From contig NC_134419.1 in NCBI RefSeq assembly GCF_030867145.1, positions 5,669,501-5,733,500 on the forward strand: DNA of 64,000 nucleotides, read 5' to 3'. Made by a program: the position numbers and the translations under genes. This DNA is from Opisthocomus hoazin. Lineage: Eukaryota; Chordata; Aves; Opisthocomiformes; Opisthocomidae. Shown in pieces: positions 12,950 through 26,900 of this stretch; within the stretch, counting starts at the first letter, position 1, and every line of letters starts with the position of its first letter. The notes beneath the pieces were generated by a model. It was not told the DNA's origin. It did no database searches and was given only the letters and a program-made list of their open reading frames with translations.

Positions 12950-13489
12950 GAGGCCCCATCTGGAGTACTGTGTCCAGTTCTGGGCTCCCCACTTCAAGAA
13001 AGATGAAGATCTACTGGAGAGAGTCCAGCGGAGAGCTACGAGGATGACGAGGGGACGGGAGCATCTCTCCTATGAGGAAATGCTGAGGGAGCTGGGCTTG
13101 TTCAGCCTGAAGAAGAGAAGGCTGAGAGGGGACCTTAGAAATGCTTACAAATATCTTAAGGGTGGGTGTCAGGAGGATGGGGCCAAGCTCTTTTCAGTGG
13201 TGCCCAGTGACAGGACAAGGGGCAATGGGCACATACTGAAGCAGAGGAAGTTCCATCTGAACATGAGGAAGAACTTCTTCCCTCTGAGGGTGACGGAGCA
13301 CTGAAACAGGTTGCCCAGGGAGGTTGTGGAGTCTCCTTCTCTAGAGATACTCAAGCCCCGCCTGGACAAGGTCCTGTGCAGCCTGCTCTGGGTGACCCTG
13401 CTTCAGCAGGGGGGTTGGACTGGGTGACCCACAGAGGTCCCTTCCAACCCCTGCCATTCTGTGATTCTGTGATTCTGTGATTCTGTGAT
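12950..13489 (+). mobile_element. CR1 LINE, 5'-truncated 3' fragment
   Basis: The fragment encodes the C-terminal end of the CR1 ORF2 reverse transcriptase protein. It begins at the conserved [13 protein letters not shown] segment and runs through [28 protein letters not shown] and [10 protein letters not shown]. The frame is open to a stop at 13302-13304, where related copies have Trp (VTEHW), so it is a dead copy. The 3' end has the typical GGTTGGACT...GACC segment and a tail of four ATTCTGTG-type 8-bp repeats ending near 13489. CR1 elements move by target-primed reverse transcription and usually insert 5'-truncated, as here. Confidence 0.95.
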
Positions 13490-14905
13490 CTGTCTCAGAG
13501 AAACCGGAGATGTAAGCACCTGCTAGGCTGCCTTTTGCACCCTGTAGAAACTTTGTACGCTTTTTATAGCAGCTCTTGTCTTTGCATAGTCCCTAACGCC
13601 GAGGGGTTTTGAGCCATTGCTTGGGCTCCCTTGGCACGATAGCACAGCAGTTAGTTAGTAAGAAGACATTGTTCCCTGCAATGTAATGCAGTTATTATTT
13701 CAAAAATGTTGTTCAATTTCTTTAATCTGTCCTCGTGATCATCCCCTTCTGCATTTTTAATTAACAACATTTTAAATGAAGAAATGCTGAAGTATGAAAG
13801 ATTAGATAAGGAAACATTCAACATCAAGAAGCTTTTTGCTCAGAGGGGCTTTGAACGGAATTGTTGTATTGATTTGTTAAACCAAAGCCTGTGTTTTATC
13901 AGCAACACATACATCAAGTTGTGTCACGCACGACAAATGTAGTTACAGTTTCTAATAGGAAAAGAGACCCCGTTCAGTGAGGTGCTTCTGCTTGCTGGTT
14001 GATGTGGAAGAACAAAAAGAGTGAGTCTTTTTTTGTAAATGGGGAATGATGGAGTAGGTCGATGAGAAGAATATTCAGCTCATTTCAAACTTGAGGGAAG
14101 CCAGTTTGTTCCTGATTCACAGTGATTCATGAGCTGTCACGCATCAGAGACAGATCCAGCCTGGCTCTGCCAAAATGTGTGACCCGAGCAATCTCCTAAA
14201 CAGCAGTGCCACCAGGCAGGGTGACACAGAAAGGACCCAGAGGGGGAGCTGGACTGCAGCTCCAGGAGAGGACAGCCCGTTGCATGGCTATGCAGCAGTG
14301 GTAGCAAAGTTTTTGTCTCGGGGAAAAATCAAATGAACAAATAACTGAAGCTGTTGGCACGGGGATTGTTCAATGCTTGCTCCAGCATGGTCTCGGCCAG
14401 CACCCAAGGGAGAGAGGGCATTGCTCCGGGGTCTGCAGGCTGCCTTGGGACAATGGTCAAAGTCTGGAGAGTAGGTCCAGCTGAAACAACCTTAAGCTCT
14501 TCTCCTGTGCCCTCAGGCTGGGGATTTCATCCATGCCCTATAGAGACCATGTTTACATTCAGATATAACTGGGGAGACTGGCCCTGTCCTTGCCCTGTTA
14601 TTTTGCTGCCCAGCATCGCTGTACAGACCTGCTGCTCAGAGTACAAAAGACAGCAAGGTGTGATGTTTCGTTATGACAGATTTTGCTTCATTTTATCATA
14701 AAAGAACACCTAATCAATCTAAGGCAAGTTTTACTGTGACAGGTCTAAACAAAAATGGAATCCCACTACCCTTCTGAAGGACTCACCTTATGTTAAACTT
14801 TGGCAGTTGTCCCAAGTACAAGCTTTTCTGTTCCTGATGTGTTGAATGATGTTGGGCAACATCTACCAGCATCTTCAGCTGGGTAGAAGCTCTATTCTCC
14901 CTTAG
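13490..14905. other. Intergenic DNA, no gene seen
   Basis: This is mixed-composition DNA between two CR1 copies. I see no coding similarity, RNA gene or notable repeat. The 115-codon frame at 14354-14701 has no recognisable motifs. Confidence 0.6.
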
Positions 14906-15229
14906 ATGGGGGCTTATAAGAAAGATGGGGAAAGACTTTTTAGCATGGCCTGTTGTGGTAGAACAAGGGGTAATGGTTTTAAACTAAAAGAGGGTAGATT
15001 CAGACTAGATATAAGGAAGAAATTTATTATGATGAGGGTGATGAAACCCTGGCACAGGTTGCCCAGTGGGGTGGTCGCTCCCTGATCCCTGGAAACATTC
15101 AAGGTCAGGTTGGACAGGGCTCTGAGGTACATGATCCAGTTGAAGACGTCCCTGCTTATTGCAGCAGGGTTGGACTAGATGACCTTTAAAGGTCCCTTCA
15201 GACCTAAATCATTCCATGATTCTATGATA
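14906..15229 (+). mobile_element. CR1 LINE 3' fragment, older type
   Basis: This copy matches the 3' end of a CR1 element but is more diverged than the others in the window. Translation in the + frame gives the recognisable GRTRGNGFKLKEGRF and WHRLP blocks, then stops interrupt it. It has the GGTTGGACTAGATGACC segment and ends in ATTCCATGATTCTATGATA, the ATTCTATG tail type, so it belongs to a different subfamily from the ATTCTGTG-tailed copies. Confidence 0.88.
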
Positions 15230-17046
15230 GCTGTGCGTTTTCGGCCTCATTCAACATCTTTCTGTCCTGAAGAATAGCAGTGTTGAAGCGGGGGAGGAAA
15301 GGGTGAACATGGGGCTGTTCATAGCCTGTTGAAGAAACCAGGGGGAGTGTCAATAGCATCTCTGATCAAACTTTGAGCTGAGTATTGCTCAGGAAGCCCA
15401 ATACAAACACCTCTTCCTGAGGTGGAAGGATGCCTTGTGTCCTACTGGCTGTCTGTCCGTTCAGCACACTCTCCAACTACTCTTTCTCGCCTCAGGCCAG
15501 GGGTAATTGCAGTTATTTCACAGGTGGCACCATCCAATGGGTTTTATTAAATACACAGCAGGGATAGGCCTGATCTGACTAAGATCAGTTGAGTAGGTAT
15601 GTTCTTTCCACATTAAAGTCAATTGACTTTGGATGGGTATGAGTGAGAGCAAAATTTAGCCCAGTTTGCCTTCTCTGTGAATTGGTTCATGTTGGCTGAA
15701 ATTGAGTCTTACATCTTTCCTCAAGGCAGAGGCTCCTCTACATGCGAAGGCCAGGCTTACACAGAGCCATCAGAGCAGGGGAAGGGCTTTGATCTCAAAA
15801 TTGCACCATTTGAAATTGGAGATGAAAAAAGAGGAATTAATAAAACAGCAAGCAAGCCTGCAGATGAATCATTTTAGCTTCTCCCAGAGCAGGCTCATTC
15901 CCAGTGCCTCTGAAATGGGAGCATGACTCCAGCGGTAGCCATGCATTACCCCAAGGGTGCTGAGATGCGATGCTCCTGATGGACTTGCTGCAGCAAGAGC
16001 AAGGCCATGCCACCTTTGGGAGAAGGAGATGCCAGCAGAGGCAGAGAAAAGCAGGATTAGCTGTGGATGGGAGTGCAGAACGGCTCTTGGAGAGTGGTGG
16101 TGATGGGGAGCTGGGAGCCAGGGCAGAAGGCTTTGGAGAAGCAGGTCTGCACAGCCTCCACTGCTCTTGCCCCAAGGTGGATGCATGCTGTAGAGCTGCT
16201 TCAGCGTGGCGCGGTGCCCAGGCAAATTCGGCTCGCTTTGCACCGTAACGCCGCTCTGCAGCTTCCAAACCAGACCTGACTTGCACCCTCCCAGCTCCGA
16301 GCAGGAGCAGAGCAGCCTGAGCCCAGTGAATAGACATGCCCTGAGGATATGTCTACATTGCAGTGCAGAGGTGAGACCTGGGCTTGGTGAGACAGACCTG
16401 AGATATAGCTCTTGGGAGCCGCGGGGCTGTGATGCACCAGGGGCACGTGGGGTGTGTGTCCCTGGGCTCTGGGACGGGGGGTGTGGAGGAGGAGGGAGGT
16501 TTCCAGCCTCAGTGAGTCTCATGATACTTCTTGGGACTGAGGCTTGGTGGTAGAAAGACCTTATGAGCTGGCATGTGCTGTGATCACCGGTGGGATGGTG
16601 ATTCCCTAGAGATCACAGAGGGATCATGACAAGCAGCACTGGGAAGGGGACAAAGTGGTAATCGAGTAAAATACACTGCAGTCTAATTTAGGATGCATGA
16701 ATCTCTGAGTTTGACTGAGGATCCTCAGCCCCGTATCCTGGCACTGGGACAAGCCCCAAGCCTTCAGTCAGGTGGTTCATCTCCTGCAGACCAAAACCAT
16801 CTCTGCAGGGTGCGAGAGGAGACAAGGGATGCGGCCTTTACTGGGCACCCAGCTGTGGGGCAGGGGTGCATGGGCATGTATGATGAGCCAATTCAAGCAC
16901 CTGTGGCTGCAGGTTGTGCTAACGCTCTAAGCTCCGTATGCATAAGGACATACAGAAAAAAAAAAAAGAATAAAAATAGTAGAAATAGGTAAACCTAGCT
17001 TCTTGGAAATGCATATGAAATTTTAGGTTTATTTTCCATTCCGCAT
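15230..17046. other. Intergenic DNA, no gene seen
   Basis: The section from about 15870 to 16550 is GC-rich and open in several frames on both strands at once (up to 217 codons on the - strand). The frames are proline-, serine- and alanine-rich without domains, as expected from base composition. An A-rich run lies at 16957-16975. I see nothing else. Confidence 0.6.
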
Positions 17047-17985
17047 TCACAGAATCACAGGATGTTCGGGGTTGAAAGGGACCTCTGTGGATCATCTAGT
17101 CCAACCCCCCTGCCGAAGCAGGGTCACCTACAGCAGGCTGCACAGGACCTCGTCCAGGTGGGTCTTGAATATCTCCAGAGAAGGAGACTCCACAACCTCC
17201 CTGAGCAGCCTGTGCCAGGGTTCCGTCACCCTCAGAGGGAAGAAGTTCTTCCTCATGTTCAGATGGAACTTCCTCTGCTTCCGTTTGTGCCCATTGCCCC
17301 TTGTCCTGTCGCTGGGCGCCACTAAAAAGAGTTTGGCCCCATCCTCCTGACACCCACCCTTCAGATATTTATAGGCATTTATAAGGTCCCCTCTCAGCCT
17401 TCTCTTCTCCAGGCTGAACAAGCCCAGCTCCCTCAGCCTTTCCTCATAGGAGAGATGCTCCAGTCGCCTCATCATCCTCGTAGCCCTCCGCTGGAGTTTC
17501 TCGAGTAGCTCCTCATCTTTCTTGAAGTGGGGAGCCCAGAACTGGACACAGTACTCCAGATGAAGCCTCACTAGGGCAGAGTAGAGGGGAAGGAGAACCT
17601 CCCTCGACCTCCTAGTCACACTCTTCTTGATGCACCCCAGGATCCCATTGGCCTTCTTGGCAGCCAGGGCACACTGCTGGCTCATGGTCAACCTGTCATC
17701 CACCAGCACACACAGGTCCCTCTCCGCAGAGCTGCTCTCCAGCAGGTCCGCCCCAAGCCTGTACTGGTGCATGGGGTTGTTCCTCCCCAGGTGCAGGACC
17801 ATCTATTCGCCCTTGTTGAACTTCATCAGGTTTCTCTCTGCCCAGCTCTCCAGCCTGTCCAGGTCTCGCTGAATGGCAGCACAGCCTACTGGTGTATCAG
17901 CCACTCCTCGCAGTTTTGTGTCATCAGCAAACTTGCTGAGCGTAGACTCTAATTCTTCATCCAGGTCATTGATGAATAAGTTGAA
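17047..17985 (-). mobile_element. CR1 LINE, longest copy in window
   Basis: Read on the - strand, this 5'-truncated copy starts inside the reverse transcriptase domain at [15 protein letters not shown] and includes the catalytic FADDTK block. It continues through [26 protein letters not shown] and the C-terminal [17 protein letters not shown] region. One in-frame TAG at about 17803-17805 separates the catalytic part from the remaining 224-codon open frame (17128-17802). The element lacks its 5' part, the endonuclease domain and ORF1, so it cannot be autonomous. The 3' end at 17047 carries only a short ATTCTGTG-type tail. Confidence 0.95.
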
Positions 17986-20900
17986 TTCCTTATGTTCTCA
18001 TTTCAAGTCATATTTCTGTATTTCTACATGTTTTCCCTCTACCACCCTCTGCACATCTTGTAATCTGTGAAGAAAGCTCTTCTCTTTGAATTCATCATGT
18101 TGGCTTTTGACAATCTACCCAAGCTTCCCCTCAAAAGCAGGAGGACAGCCCTGCATGGGATCCACGTTGCCCCTTGAAGAGGTGGCTGGAGCCATATGAG
18201 CCATTTTGGGTCACTTTACAACCAAATGAAGAGAAACAGGCCCTTCCCACCCTATAGCAGCCTTGTCTCATAAATCTGATAGACTGGCACTTCAAGGAAA
18301 CATTTTCTTTCTACTGATTGGAAACAGGTTTTAGACTTCTCCAGCAGATGTTATACTCTGAAGGAGTCCCGCCTCCTGAGTCTGCACTGCCATGTCATTG
18401 CTTATTCCTGAAGTTATACAGTATTACAGAGACAAAAAAAGAAGTAAAGAAAGAAATAGTCGGAAGAGGCTTAATCAACCCAAATCACAGGTGATTTTCA
18501 GCGTGATCATGGGAAATGAAATCTGGAGTAAGCCAGCAGCTTGAAGCCAGGAGGGTGGCTGTGGTTCCTGGAAGAGGAGCGGAGAAGATCTCCCTCCCCA
18601 GTAGCTCCCAGCCCCTGCGAGGCTCCTCTCCTCTCAGCACTGAGCACTAGATGGCATCCAAGGGGGGAATTTGGGCTCCCGAATGCAGTCCTGGGTTCTG
18701 AAATTGTAACTGCAGCTGGATCCAAGTATGAGGCTCCCCTCTGGTTGGGGAAAAAACCAAAGGGCTGAGGAGGTGGACTTCTTCCAGCTCCAGCTGCCAT
18801 CCCATTGGGGCCATGGGGGCGGGAAAATGATGTGACGGGTGAAGAGCAAAGGCATCACCCACAGTTCAAGGTGCATTATAGCCTGCTTGGGTGCATTCAC
18901 CCATGTCCTCTTTTTCTCCGGGATGCTGCCAGCCTTGTCGGTGCTTGGACGCGCGTACGTTGCTGTCTGTTCACATGCAGTCTCTTGGTGTGTCCCCTCA
19001 GGTGTGCAGTCTGGGGACAGCTGCAGGTGACTGGAAATGCTGGAAAACAACTCCTGAGGAGGGAGCTACCTTTGCTTCACCCACCTTCTTTGCCAAATAA
19101 GCCAAGTTGTCCCTAGGACATTAATAGACTTTGGAAGAACGCACAAGCACCAGAAGAGATGGCTCTTGCTTGGGTGCTTTTTCCTTTTTCTCTTTACCTT
19201 GAAGGCACCTTTCTGGTGGCGTGGGTCCCTGTCCCGTGTCTGTGCCCTCCTCTGATGGAAGGTTCAACTTCAGCTCCAGGCAGGATTAGACCCCCAGCGT
19301 GGCTGTCAAATATTTGCTTTTATCATCTCTCAAATAAACAGCGACCATGAACAAGCTCCTCAGGAGAGGCAGCCACGCTTGGCCCCGTGGCTTAGCCCCA
19401 GTTTGGTACATGGGGCGGAGCTGGGAGGCAACACCCAACTGGGTCTTGAAGGCGCTGATGTGCACGGCATGGAGGAGCACGCAGAGGTGCAAGGAGCCAG
19501 ACAGGATGCCAAAATGAGTAAGTGGCCGTGGGTGGCTGCCTGGAGGTGCAGGAGCCAGGGGAGGGACACCACGCTCCCTCCCCACCTCGCTTGCATGCTG
19601 CAGGTGACCTTGAGTTTAACAACTTAATGAGTGCTGTGCAATTACCAGCATCATTTGCATGTGCCCTGTCCCTGGTTAAGAGGATGCCGAGTTACAGGTT
19701 GTAATGCACGCTGGAGGTGACTTTATGACTGTCCCTCCCGAGCCTTTTTGCTGTCTCTCTAGATGACCAAGGGGGTCTCAGGGCTGCAGCATCCCACCCG
19801 GCACCGCACAGGCTGCCCGCAGAGCCCCACTGCCCTGCCTGCACGAGCAGCACCCAGGCAGACTGCAGCAGCCCTGACCTTATCAGGGAGCAAGCATCTG
19901 CCGTCAGCAGCACCCTGCCTCGCCACCCCCATAGCCCTGCCAGGGAGAAAGGGTGGGGGAAAGCGCTCGATTTCCCAGCTTGCTCAATCACAGGCATTCA
20001 CTCCTGGGCGTAAATTTGCCTTGTGATTTGCGTGACAGATGGGGAAGGAGCTGTTGGGGTTCGATGGTTGCTTCACTGCCTGGAGGTCCAGCGCTGAGAT
20101 GGGCTGGGTCTCATCACCGCCCAGAAAACATTTTCCTTCTGAAACACCTTCGTGCTCATGTGTTGTTTTTTTTTCCTCTTGTGTTTTTCTGGTGTGAATA
20201 CAGCTCCAGGCAGGGATGCAGGAGAGCTTTATCAAGCCTCAGTTGGAGTTTAAAATAGTTTTCTTCCCAAAAGTATATGTACCTACAAGAAATAGCTTCA
20301 ACCCAAGCCCTGGGTAACCCAGAGTTACTACAGACTGCTGTTTGTGTGCCCGTTTCTTTTACCTGCAATTATGGGGAAATTGCCATCATGTAAGCAGCGG
20401 GCTGTATGAATAGCTTTATTATTTATTATTATTAGACCTAGATGTGTGTTTTTCTTGAGATCATATCTGCACAAGAAGGCACAGTAATAATAGCCTTTTG
20501 AACTGGCTGGGTTTAATTTCTATGGACCATGAAACTTTTGAAGCAAGGTGCTGTTTATTGTTTTCTTTTAAAATTAATGGTATTAAGCAGACAGTCACAG
20601 CAGAGAGACCTCTGTGTTATCCAGCTGAGTTCTTCTAAGGGCAGGCAGTCATGCTGTGCTAGCTCTCCTCGGCTGGCATCAGCAACAGTCTGGTGCCAAG
20701 CTATTTTAGGAAGCAGGATTCCCCTTTTCTGGAATTATTTTTCATGTGAGTTTAAGTACCGAGCTCGTTTGTGCTTCTTTTTTTCTGTTTTGGTCTGTTC
20801 TACCTCTCGCCTTCAGGTAGGGTGCGTAGTACAGCAAGCAACAGGTTCTCAACTTCCAGCAGCAAGGTGCTATCTGAGTATGAAAAACGTGACCAAGAAT

Positions 20901-23900
20901 GGGTCAAGAACGAGGAAAAGCTGATGTTTTCTCCTTGAGAACCATTAGCAGGAGGTTTTCATCAAAGTCCAGTAGCAAAGAGTAAAATAGTGGCTGGGTT
21001 CCTTGATGTAAACCATCAGCTACCAGAATTTTTCGGGGTGATTATCAGGTGCTCATGCCCATGGGGTTGCAGAGCCACTCAGGCTGGCATCTCTGAAAAC
21101 CAGATGAGAACGAAACGGTATTGAAGCGGTGCCTTGTCAGACTTGGGCTATTTGTGCTTTTGGCGTCGGGTTTGTTACCCCGAAAGTCACCTCACAGTTG
21201 GTACTTTGCATCTCTTTCTGAGCAGCTGGTGCTAGGAGGCTTCGCTGGGAGCAGAAGGGCTGTAAACATGGGTGCGTGGCTGGAGAAAGGCAGGCAGCCG
21301 AGGACAGCCGAAACGAGGAGTCAAAATGCATCACTTTGGAGGCGGGTTGTCTTTTTCTTTCATTTTTGAATCTCAGTATTTCAAAACAGTTTCAGGGTTT
21401 TGAAATAGAAGGATTTTGATATTTGCTGTTTGGGGTTGGCAGTACTGGATAAAGGAGATAAAGGGGCCCGTGATGGCGCGCACAAGCTATCTGTGATCTA
21501 TTGTGCAACAACCGTCAGCGAATCTGTGTTTCTGTGTGTTTAAAGTATATTTCCTGACATTTACTGGCAATTTTAAAGGGATTTACTCTTTGTTATTTCA
21601 TAAGCCCCCGGTTCAGAGCAAATTTGCAGATTTTGAAGATCAGAAGAGACCATTAATGCCACAGTCTGCGTCTCTGGATAGCTCAAGTCACCTAACTTCA
21701 TCCTCTCCCGTACTGAGCCCAATACTTTGTGTTCAGCTACAGCATGTCCTCTATAAAGGCACGATATGAAGGCGGAAAGATCAACCACTAACCCAACAGT
21801 TTGTTCCCAGATTTGATCATTATCACAATTTAAAATAAAATGGATAATTTGCTTCTCATTTTAATCTGTCTGCCTTTAGCTAGAAGAAGAATTTATGCCC
21901 AGACATTCATACAAAAGCAAATATTTCTTCAGCCCTTTCGAAATAAAGCAAAAGATAGGCGAGACATATATTGTAGTGAATCTGCATGGCTTTATAGAGA
22001 AAACAGAATAGCATCCTTCCAGCGGTTTGATGCTGTGGTCTGCAGGCAGCTTGCATGCATTTGTAAAGTCATTTGAGCTGTATTAAGGTCAATATCATAA
22101 CTTGAACATTGTTTCTTTTAGCAGCTTTTCCTCTTTATAGGCAGTTCTTTAGCCTTTTGAAATCCAGTGTCCCAAGCAAAATTGAACTGGCACAGAAAAG
22201 TGAAGTGGGAAGGGAGGGTTGTGCACTTCAAGGGAAAAAAACCCAGGCATACAGCTGAAAATGTGTGTGACAAATGGGAGTGGGCCTGGCTTGACCCCTT
22301 CTGGCTATTGAAAGCTGATCTTGCAAGACAATTCAGGAAAATATTGTAGCTAGACAGAGGGTGTGATCGAAATGGTTCATACTGAGTTGTTAATTTGAGC
22401 GCTGTAGTTTTGCAATGCGCTGTTAGCCCAAACTGCGGATCCCACCACTCCTGGATTTTGGGGCCTGGCTTTTATCACGGTATCAAACAGCCTAGCTGAA
22501 AGTATTCAGAAGACAGACGGGGGAGAAAACCCTTTGCGGACCTATAAAACCATCTTCTATTGTAAGGAGCTTGATCAGTTTTGGCAGGGCTTTCAAAGAA
22601 AACCGTGTCGAGATTCTCTCGATGAATAGGAACATTAATGTAGTAGGTATGTATTATGTAAATCTACACTTCAGTGGAGTGCTAGATAAGATAAACAGGA
22701 GCAAAGAGCGGGCTTTCAGGCTGTTGGTCAGATTTTTGTGTGTATGCTGTGGCCCTTGAAGGCTCAGTGCGGCACTCACAGCCCACGGGGACATTGAGGT
22801 CCTGCGCCCCGTCCTGCTCCTGGGCTGCTCCAGGGGCTGCTGCAGCATCGCCCACTAAATTTTGCCAACCCACTGTGCAGCCTTGCTCAACCCACAGCAT
22901 TGCAGCATTATCCCTGAAAAACATCTTTTCTCCCCTTTTTGCTGCAAGGATTTCCTTCGCAGTGTCAGTGCAGGTGGAGGGAAGCTCCTCCATGGCAGAA
23001 CCAGGCTGCGCAGCCCCTTTACACCTCCCTGGACATCGCACGGCACGGAGCGATCCAGGCACAGATGTCCGGGGTTACAGCAAACCCACTTTGTGTGCCG
23101 AAGCAAATATTTGGGGAGGGTCCTGCTTGGCTCCAGCAAACAAACGTAAATACTTGAGGATCACTGACAATGAATTATAAAGATAGAGACTCGAGAGCAG
23201 ATAAGCCCAGGGACTTGCGCATTGTATACAAACACACGGCCTGACCCTCGCGTCTCACGGGAGGCGGCAGCGAGAGCGACGTTGGAGCGCTTCCTGGGCG
23301 CGTCTCCATTTTCATGTCGTATGGCTGTGCGAGACAGGATTGATACAGGGACCCCCACACATCGGGCCACGTGCTTCACTTTCCCTTGCGCTGCTTCATC
23401 TCTCGACAAACCCCACTGTTTCTCCATATATATTTTGCTTAGGATGTCTTTCAGAAGGCTCTCACTGCTTCCCTGGTTATGCACCCAGACCCCTCCAGTA
23501 TCAACCCACCAGAGCAGCGTCTTGGCTCGTATTCAGAAGGCGCGAGCCCATGCACGCCTGCTTCAGGGTGGCTCCTTGGCTCAGCACCGCCTTGCCAGCT
23601 GCCCCACGGTGCCGGTGGCATCTGCCCCGTCAGCACCCGTGTTCATCGTCAGGGGCTTTAAATGCTGAAGGCGATGCCAAAAGCTATTGGGTGGCCCATA
23701 AAAAGGTTTGGTCTAGACGCAGAAAAAGATTTTTTTTTTTTCCACTTTTTATTTGGATGCTGAGCATTTTCAGTCAGGTTATTGAGATAGTTTGCGACCA
23801 GAAATCCAGACTGAAAAAATGTGGGTGTACCTGTTTACATTATAAACCACAAATGTTTGTATCCTGCAACAAACATCTGGGAAGTGTACAGGCCAGACAT

Positions 23901-26900
23901 TACAAATGTGTTAACTACCCCGAGTTAGCCGGTAATCAATGTGGGGCTCGAAACTCGAGTGTGGACCTTTCCTCTGAGACTGCTGTTTATAACGGAGCTT
24001 TCATTTAGATCCTGACCTAGGACCGTCATTAAACCATGGCGCATTCTTGACTTTCAAACAAACTTCTGAGAGCTCGCCAGCGCAGAGCACAGACCCGGAT
24101 TTCACCGGATTCGAAACGAGCGGCGATGTGCCACCTCTCTCATTAACTGTTGTCGACGGTGAAAATGCCTGCCCGGTAGAAATTGTGAATTATACAGACA
24201 GCCCTTTAAGGCTCTGCTAATAAACACATGAAAGGATTTGAGGGATCTGTATGAAAATACTGGTCTATTGAAATGCTTTTTAATGCTTTTGGGGAGAAGG
24301 TGTATTACTCAGGGCTGGAATTTCTAATAATTTACGTGCGTCTTTTTGTAATTAAGACACTGCTTTTGATTTTTGCAGTCCAAGTTTGCTCCAGTTTCTC
24401 CATCACTACTGGGCTGTACCACCAGGCAGTGGGCAACCATAGCCATGACCTGCTTTGGTGGAGCTGAAGGGTTTGGTTTTCCTAAGCGAATGCTGAGGAA
24501 GGGCAGTAGATGGTGCTGTTATTCTCTTTTTTGAGGACAGGGCTGGCAGCCCGCAGACAGAAGCACAACCAGCACCAAACACAAGGTGTTACCAGTCCCC
24601 AGGGCCCCCAAAACATAAATCAGGCTCCTTCGAATCGTGGGATTTGGCCTTAAGAAAATCTTCAGATTAAATCAAAAGGCGTCCTTTTCTACAGCTTGCG
24701 TGTTTTGATCTTTCAGAAGAGATTTGGAGGTCACATTTTAAGCTTTTTGTCATAATCATGTCTTTTGAAATTTATCTTTATTTTTCCTCTCTCTTTGTAA
24801 TAATGCGAAGTGGAATCCTCTAATCGTGTCAGGAGCCACTCAGATTTAGGGGAACTAAATTAAATGAAGGAAAAACACCAGGATTGTGAAACTTGGCAGT
24901 AATACAGATGCTGGTTTCAAAACAGACTGGACTTGAAGGTTGTTGGCAAATCGAACGCATCTGACCCCGAGTGATTTGGGATGCCAGGAACGGGGCCGTG
25001 ACCACAGAGCTTCCTACGCCGTGGGTCACCGAGGCATGTGCTTGAGGGATGACCCTCCTGGCCTGCATCAATCTGGATACCCAATTCCCTGAACAGCAGC
25101 AAGCGCTGTATCAAGATGACATTTACCAGCTCATTTTTTAAAATGACCTGAAGATTTATGAGGCTTGATTCTTCCCGGTGGCATTGGAGAGGGCAGAATT
25201 GGGGCCCCTTTGGATTTCACTTTTATTTGCCTCTCTGCAATGGCAGGGTCTAAGTCCAGCCTGAGCAAACATTTAACAGGGCAGCGATGATTGTGCAGGC
25301 TGGACAACCCGGTGCCGGTGAAGGTGGCCAGCGCGAAAGCAGGCAGGGGACATGGCAGCTCTCCTGCCCTTCACCTCCTCCCGCCTCGGGGTGGGCTTGG
25401 CAATGCCCCCAGCTCCCTCCCCGCCACTCGCAGCCCCTCTCGTCGTGTTTTCTCCAGCAGCAGCTGACGGTGCCAAAAATAGTGTTGAACAGGGTAGTGG
25501 TGGTTCAGCTTTGGACTTTCCAGAAGTTTACTGGTGTTCTGGCCTCATGACTCCAGTCCAGGCCACCTGATGCGCAGCACGTAACTTTGCTTCCATTTCC
25601 CCGTCCGGTGGGGAACAATCTCGGATAACGTGCGGATAACAATCAGCGGGCTGAACACAGCTCACTTTCTTATTTTAGGATTGCTCTAGCCATGGTCATT
25701 AACAGCTCCAAGAAATACAATAGGCAGGGCCTGGTCCTTCCCCACTCCATGTCCCCTCTCCAGAAGAGCTGCTGCCAAATGCTCTCCAGGATGCAAAAGC
25801 AAAGTGGGTTCCTAGACAAAACCCCGCTGCAGGTCTGAGGAGGCGATGGTGGCTTGATGCTGGGCTGCGCATCAAAATGAGTGTGCAACCACACACACTT
25901 CAGACATCAAACCGCTCTGACACGTCGCTCTCGTTCGGAGGACGTCAGGAAGAGCAGGAGAGGGTCCGTGCTGATGAAGGCTGCACCCCAGTGGTAACGC
26001 TGCACTAATGAAACACACCTTAGGGGCTAATTAATGTTGTGCCAAGCCAAGGGGAGTTGGATGGGGTAAGCGGGAGAGTAAGGTCAGGCTACAGACCCAC
26101 TCCCCGCTCCAGCAAATAGTTATTTTTCATTAAATAACGTGTGGAATAAACTACTTCCATGAGCCTCAGAGCAGAACCAGAGCTGCCTCCCTTCCCTTTT
26201 CTCTCCCCCCAAACCCACCCTGGGCTCCAGGTAGAAACACGAGCTCTCGGAAGACTCCTCTTTCCCCAAACCAGGCCTTACTGTCCTCCTTGAACACGCT
26301 CTTTTAAGGATGATAAAGTAAAAACAGGAACTATTTTACTTTTCTTTTTGGTTTTTTTTGACTGAAGTGATGCCCTTTGGCCTGGATCGTGATGACTGGT
26401 CATGCTGAATGAGGAAGAGCTTCTCTCAGTTGTAAATTATTGCCATGTAATGAGCAGGTTTCCATGTAGTCGTGTCCCACAGACACAAAGGTGCAAGGGG
26501 CAGCATCCAGTTCCTGCCCCTTTTCCCCTTCCAAGAGTAGTCTTAAAGAGCTTATTATCTTAAAAAAATGACAAGGTGGAATGAATAAAGCACAATTCCT
26601 GCTTTAATATTGTTGGGTTCTGAAATATCTCGGTTAACGTTTAAATCTGGGCAAGAACAAGTGTTACTGGAAATATTCTATCTTTCCATAGGTTCTGTCA
26701 GTGCTGCACCCCTTGTTCACCAGGGGTCTGGTCCAGCTTAGACAGGAAAGTGGCGGAAATGTTGTGAGATCCGCTGGTCTCCAAAAATGTGGGACAAAAT
26801 TCATGGATAACAGAAATGCAATTGGTTCAGTTAATTTATATTGAGGAAAAAAATGTCCCTAGAGGGAATTTAGAATCTGACTGCCAGGACAAGCTGAGCC

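Noticed and set aside
15837..16553. Long ORFs on both strands (up to 217 codons)
   Set aside because: Several frames are open at once in GC-rich DNA, with no domain, splice signals or family resemblance.
17128..17802. 224-codon ORF on the - strand as a host gene
   Set aside because: It is the C-terminal part of CR1 ORF2 with the family's conserved blocks, in a truncated element.
23340..24008. 222-codon ORF on the + strand
   Set aside because: The residue mix is unstructured, it crosses a T-run giving poly-Phe, and nothing in it resembles a known protein.
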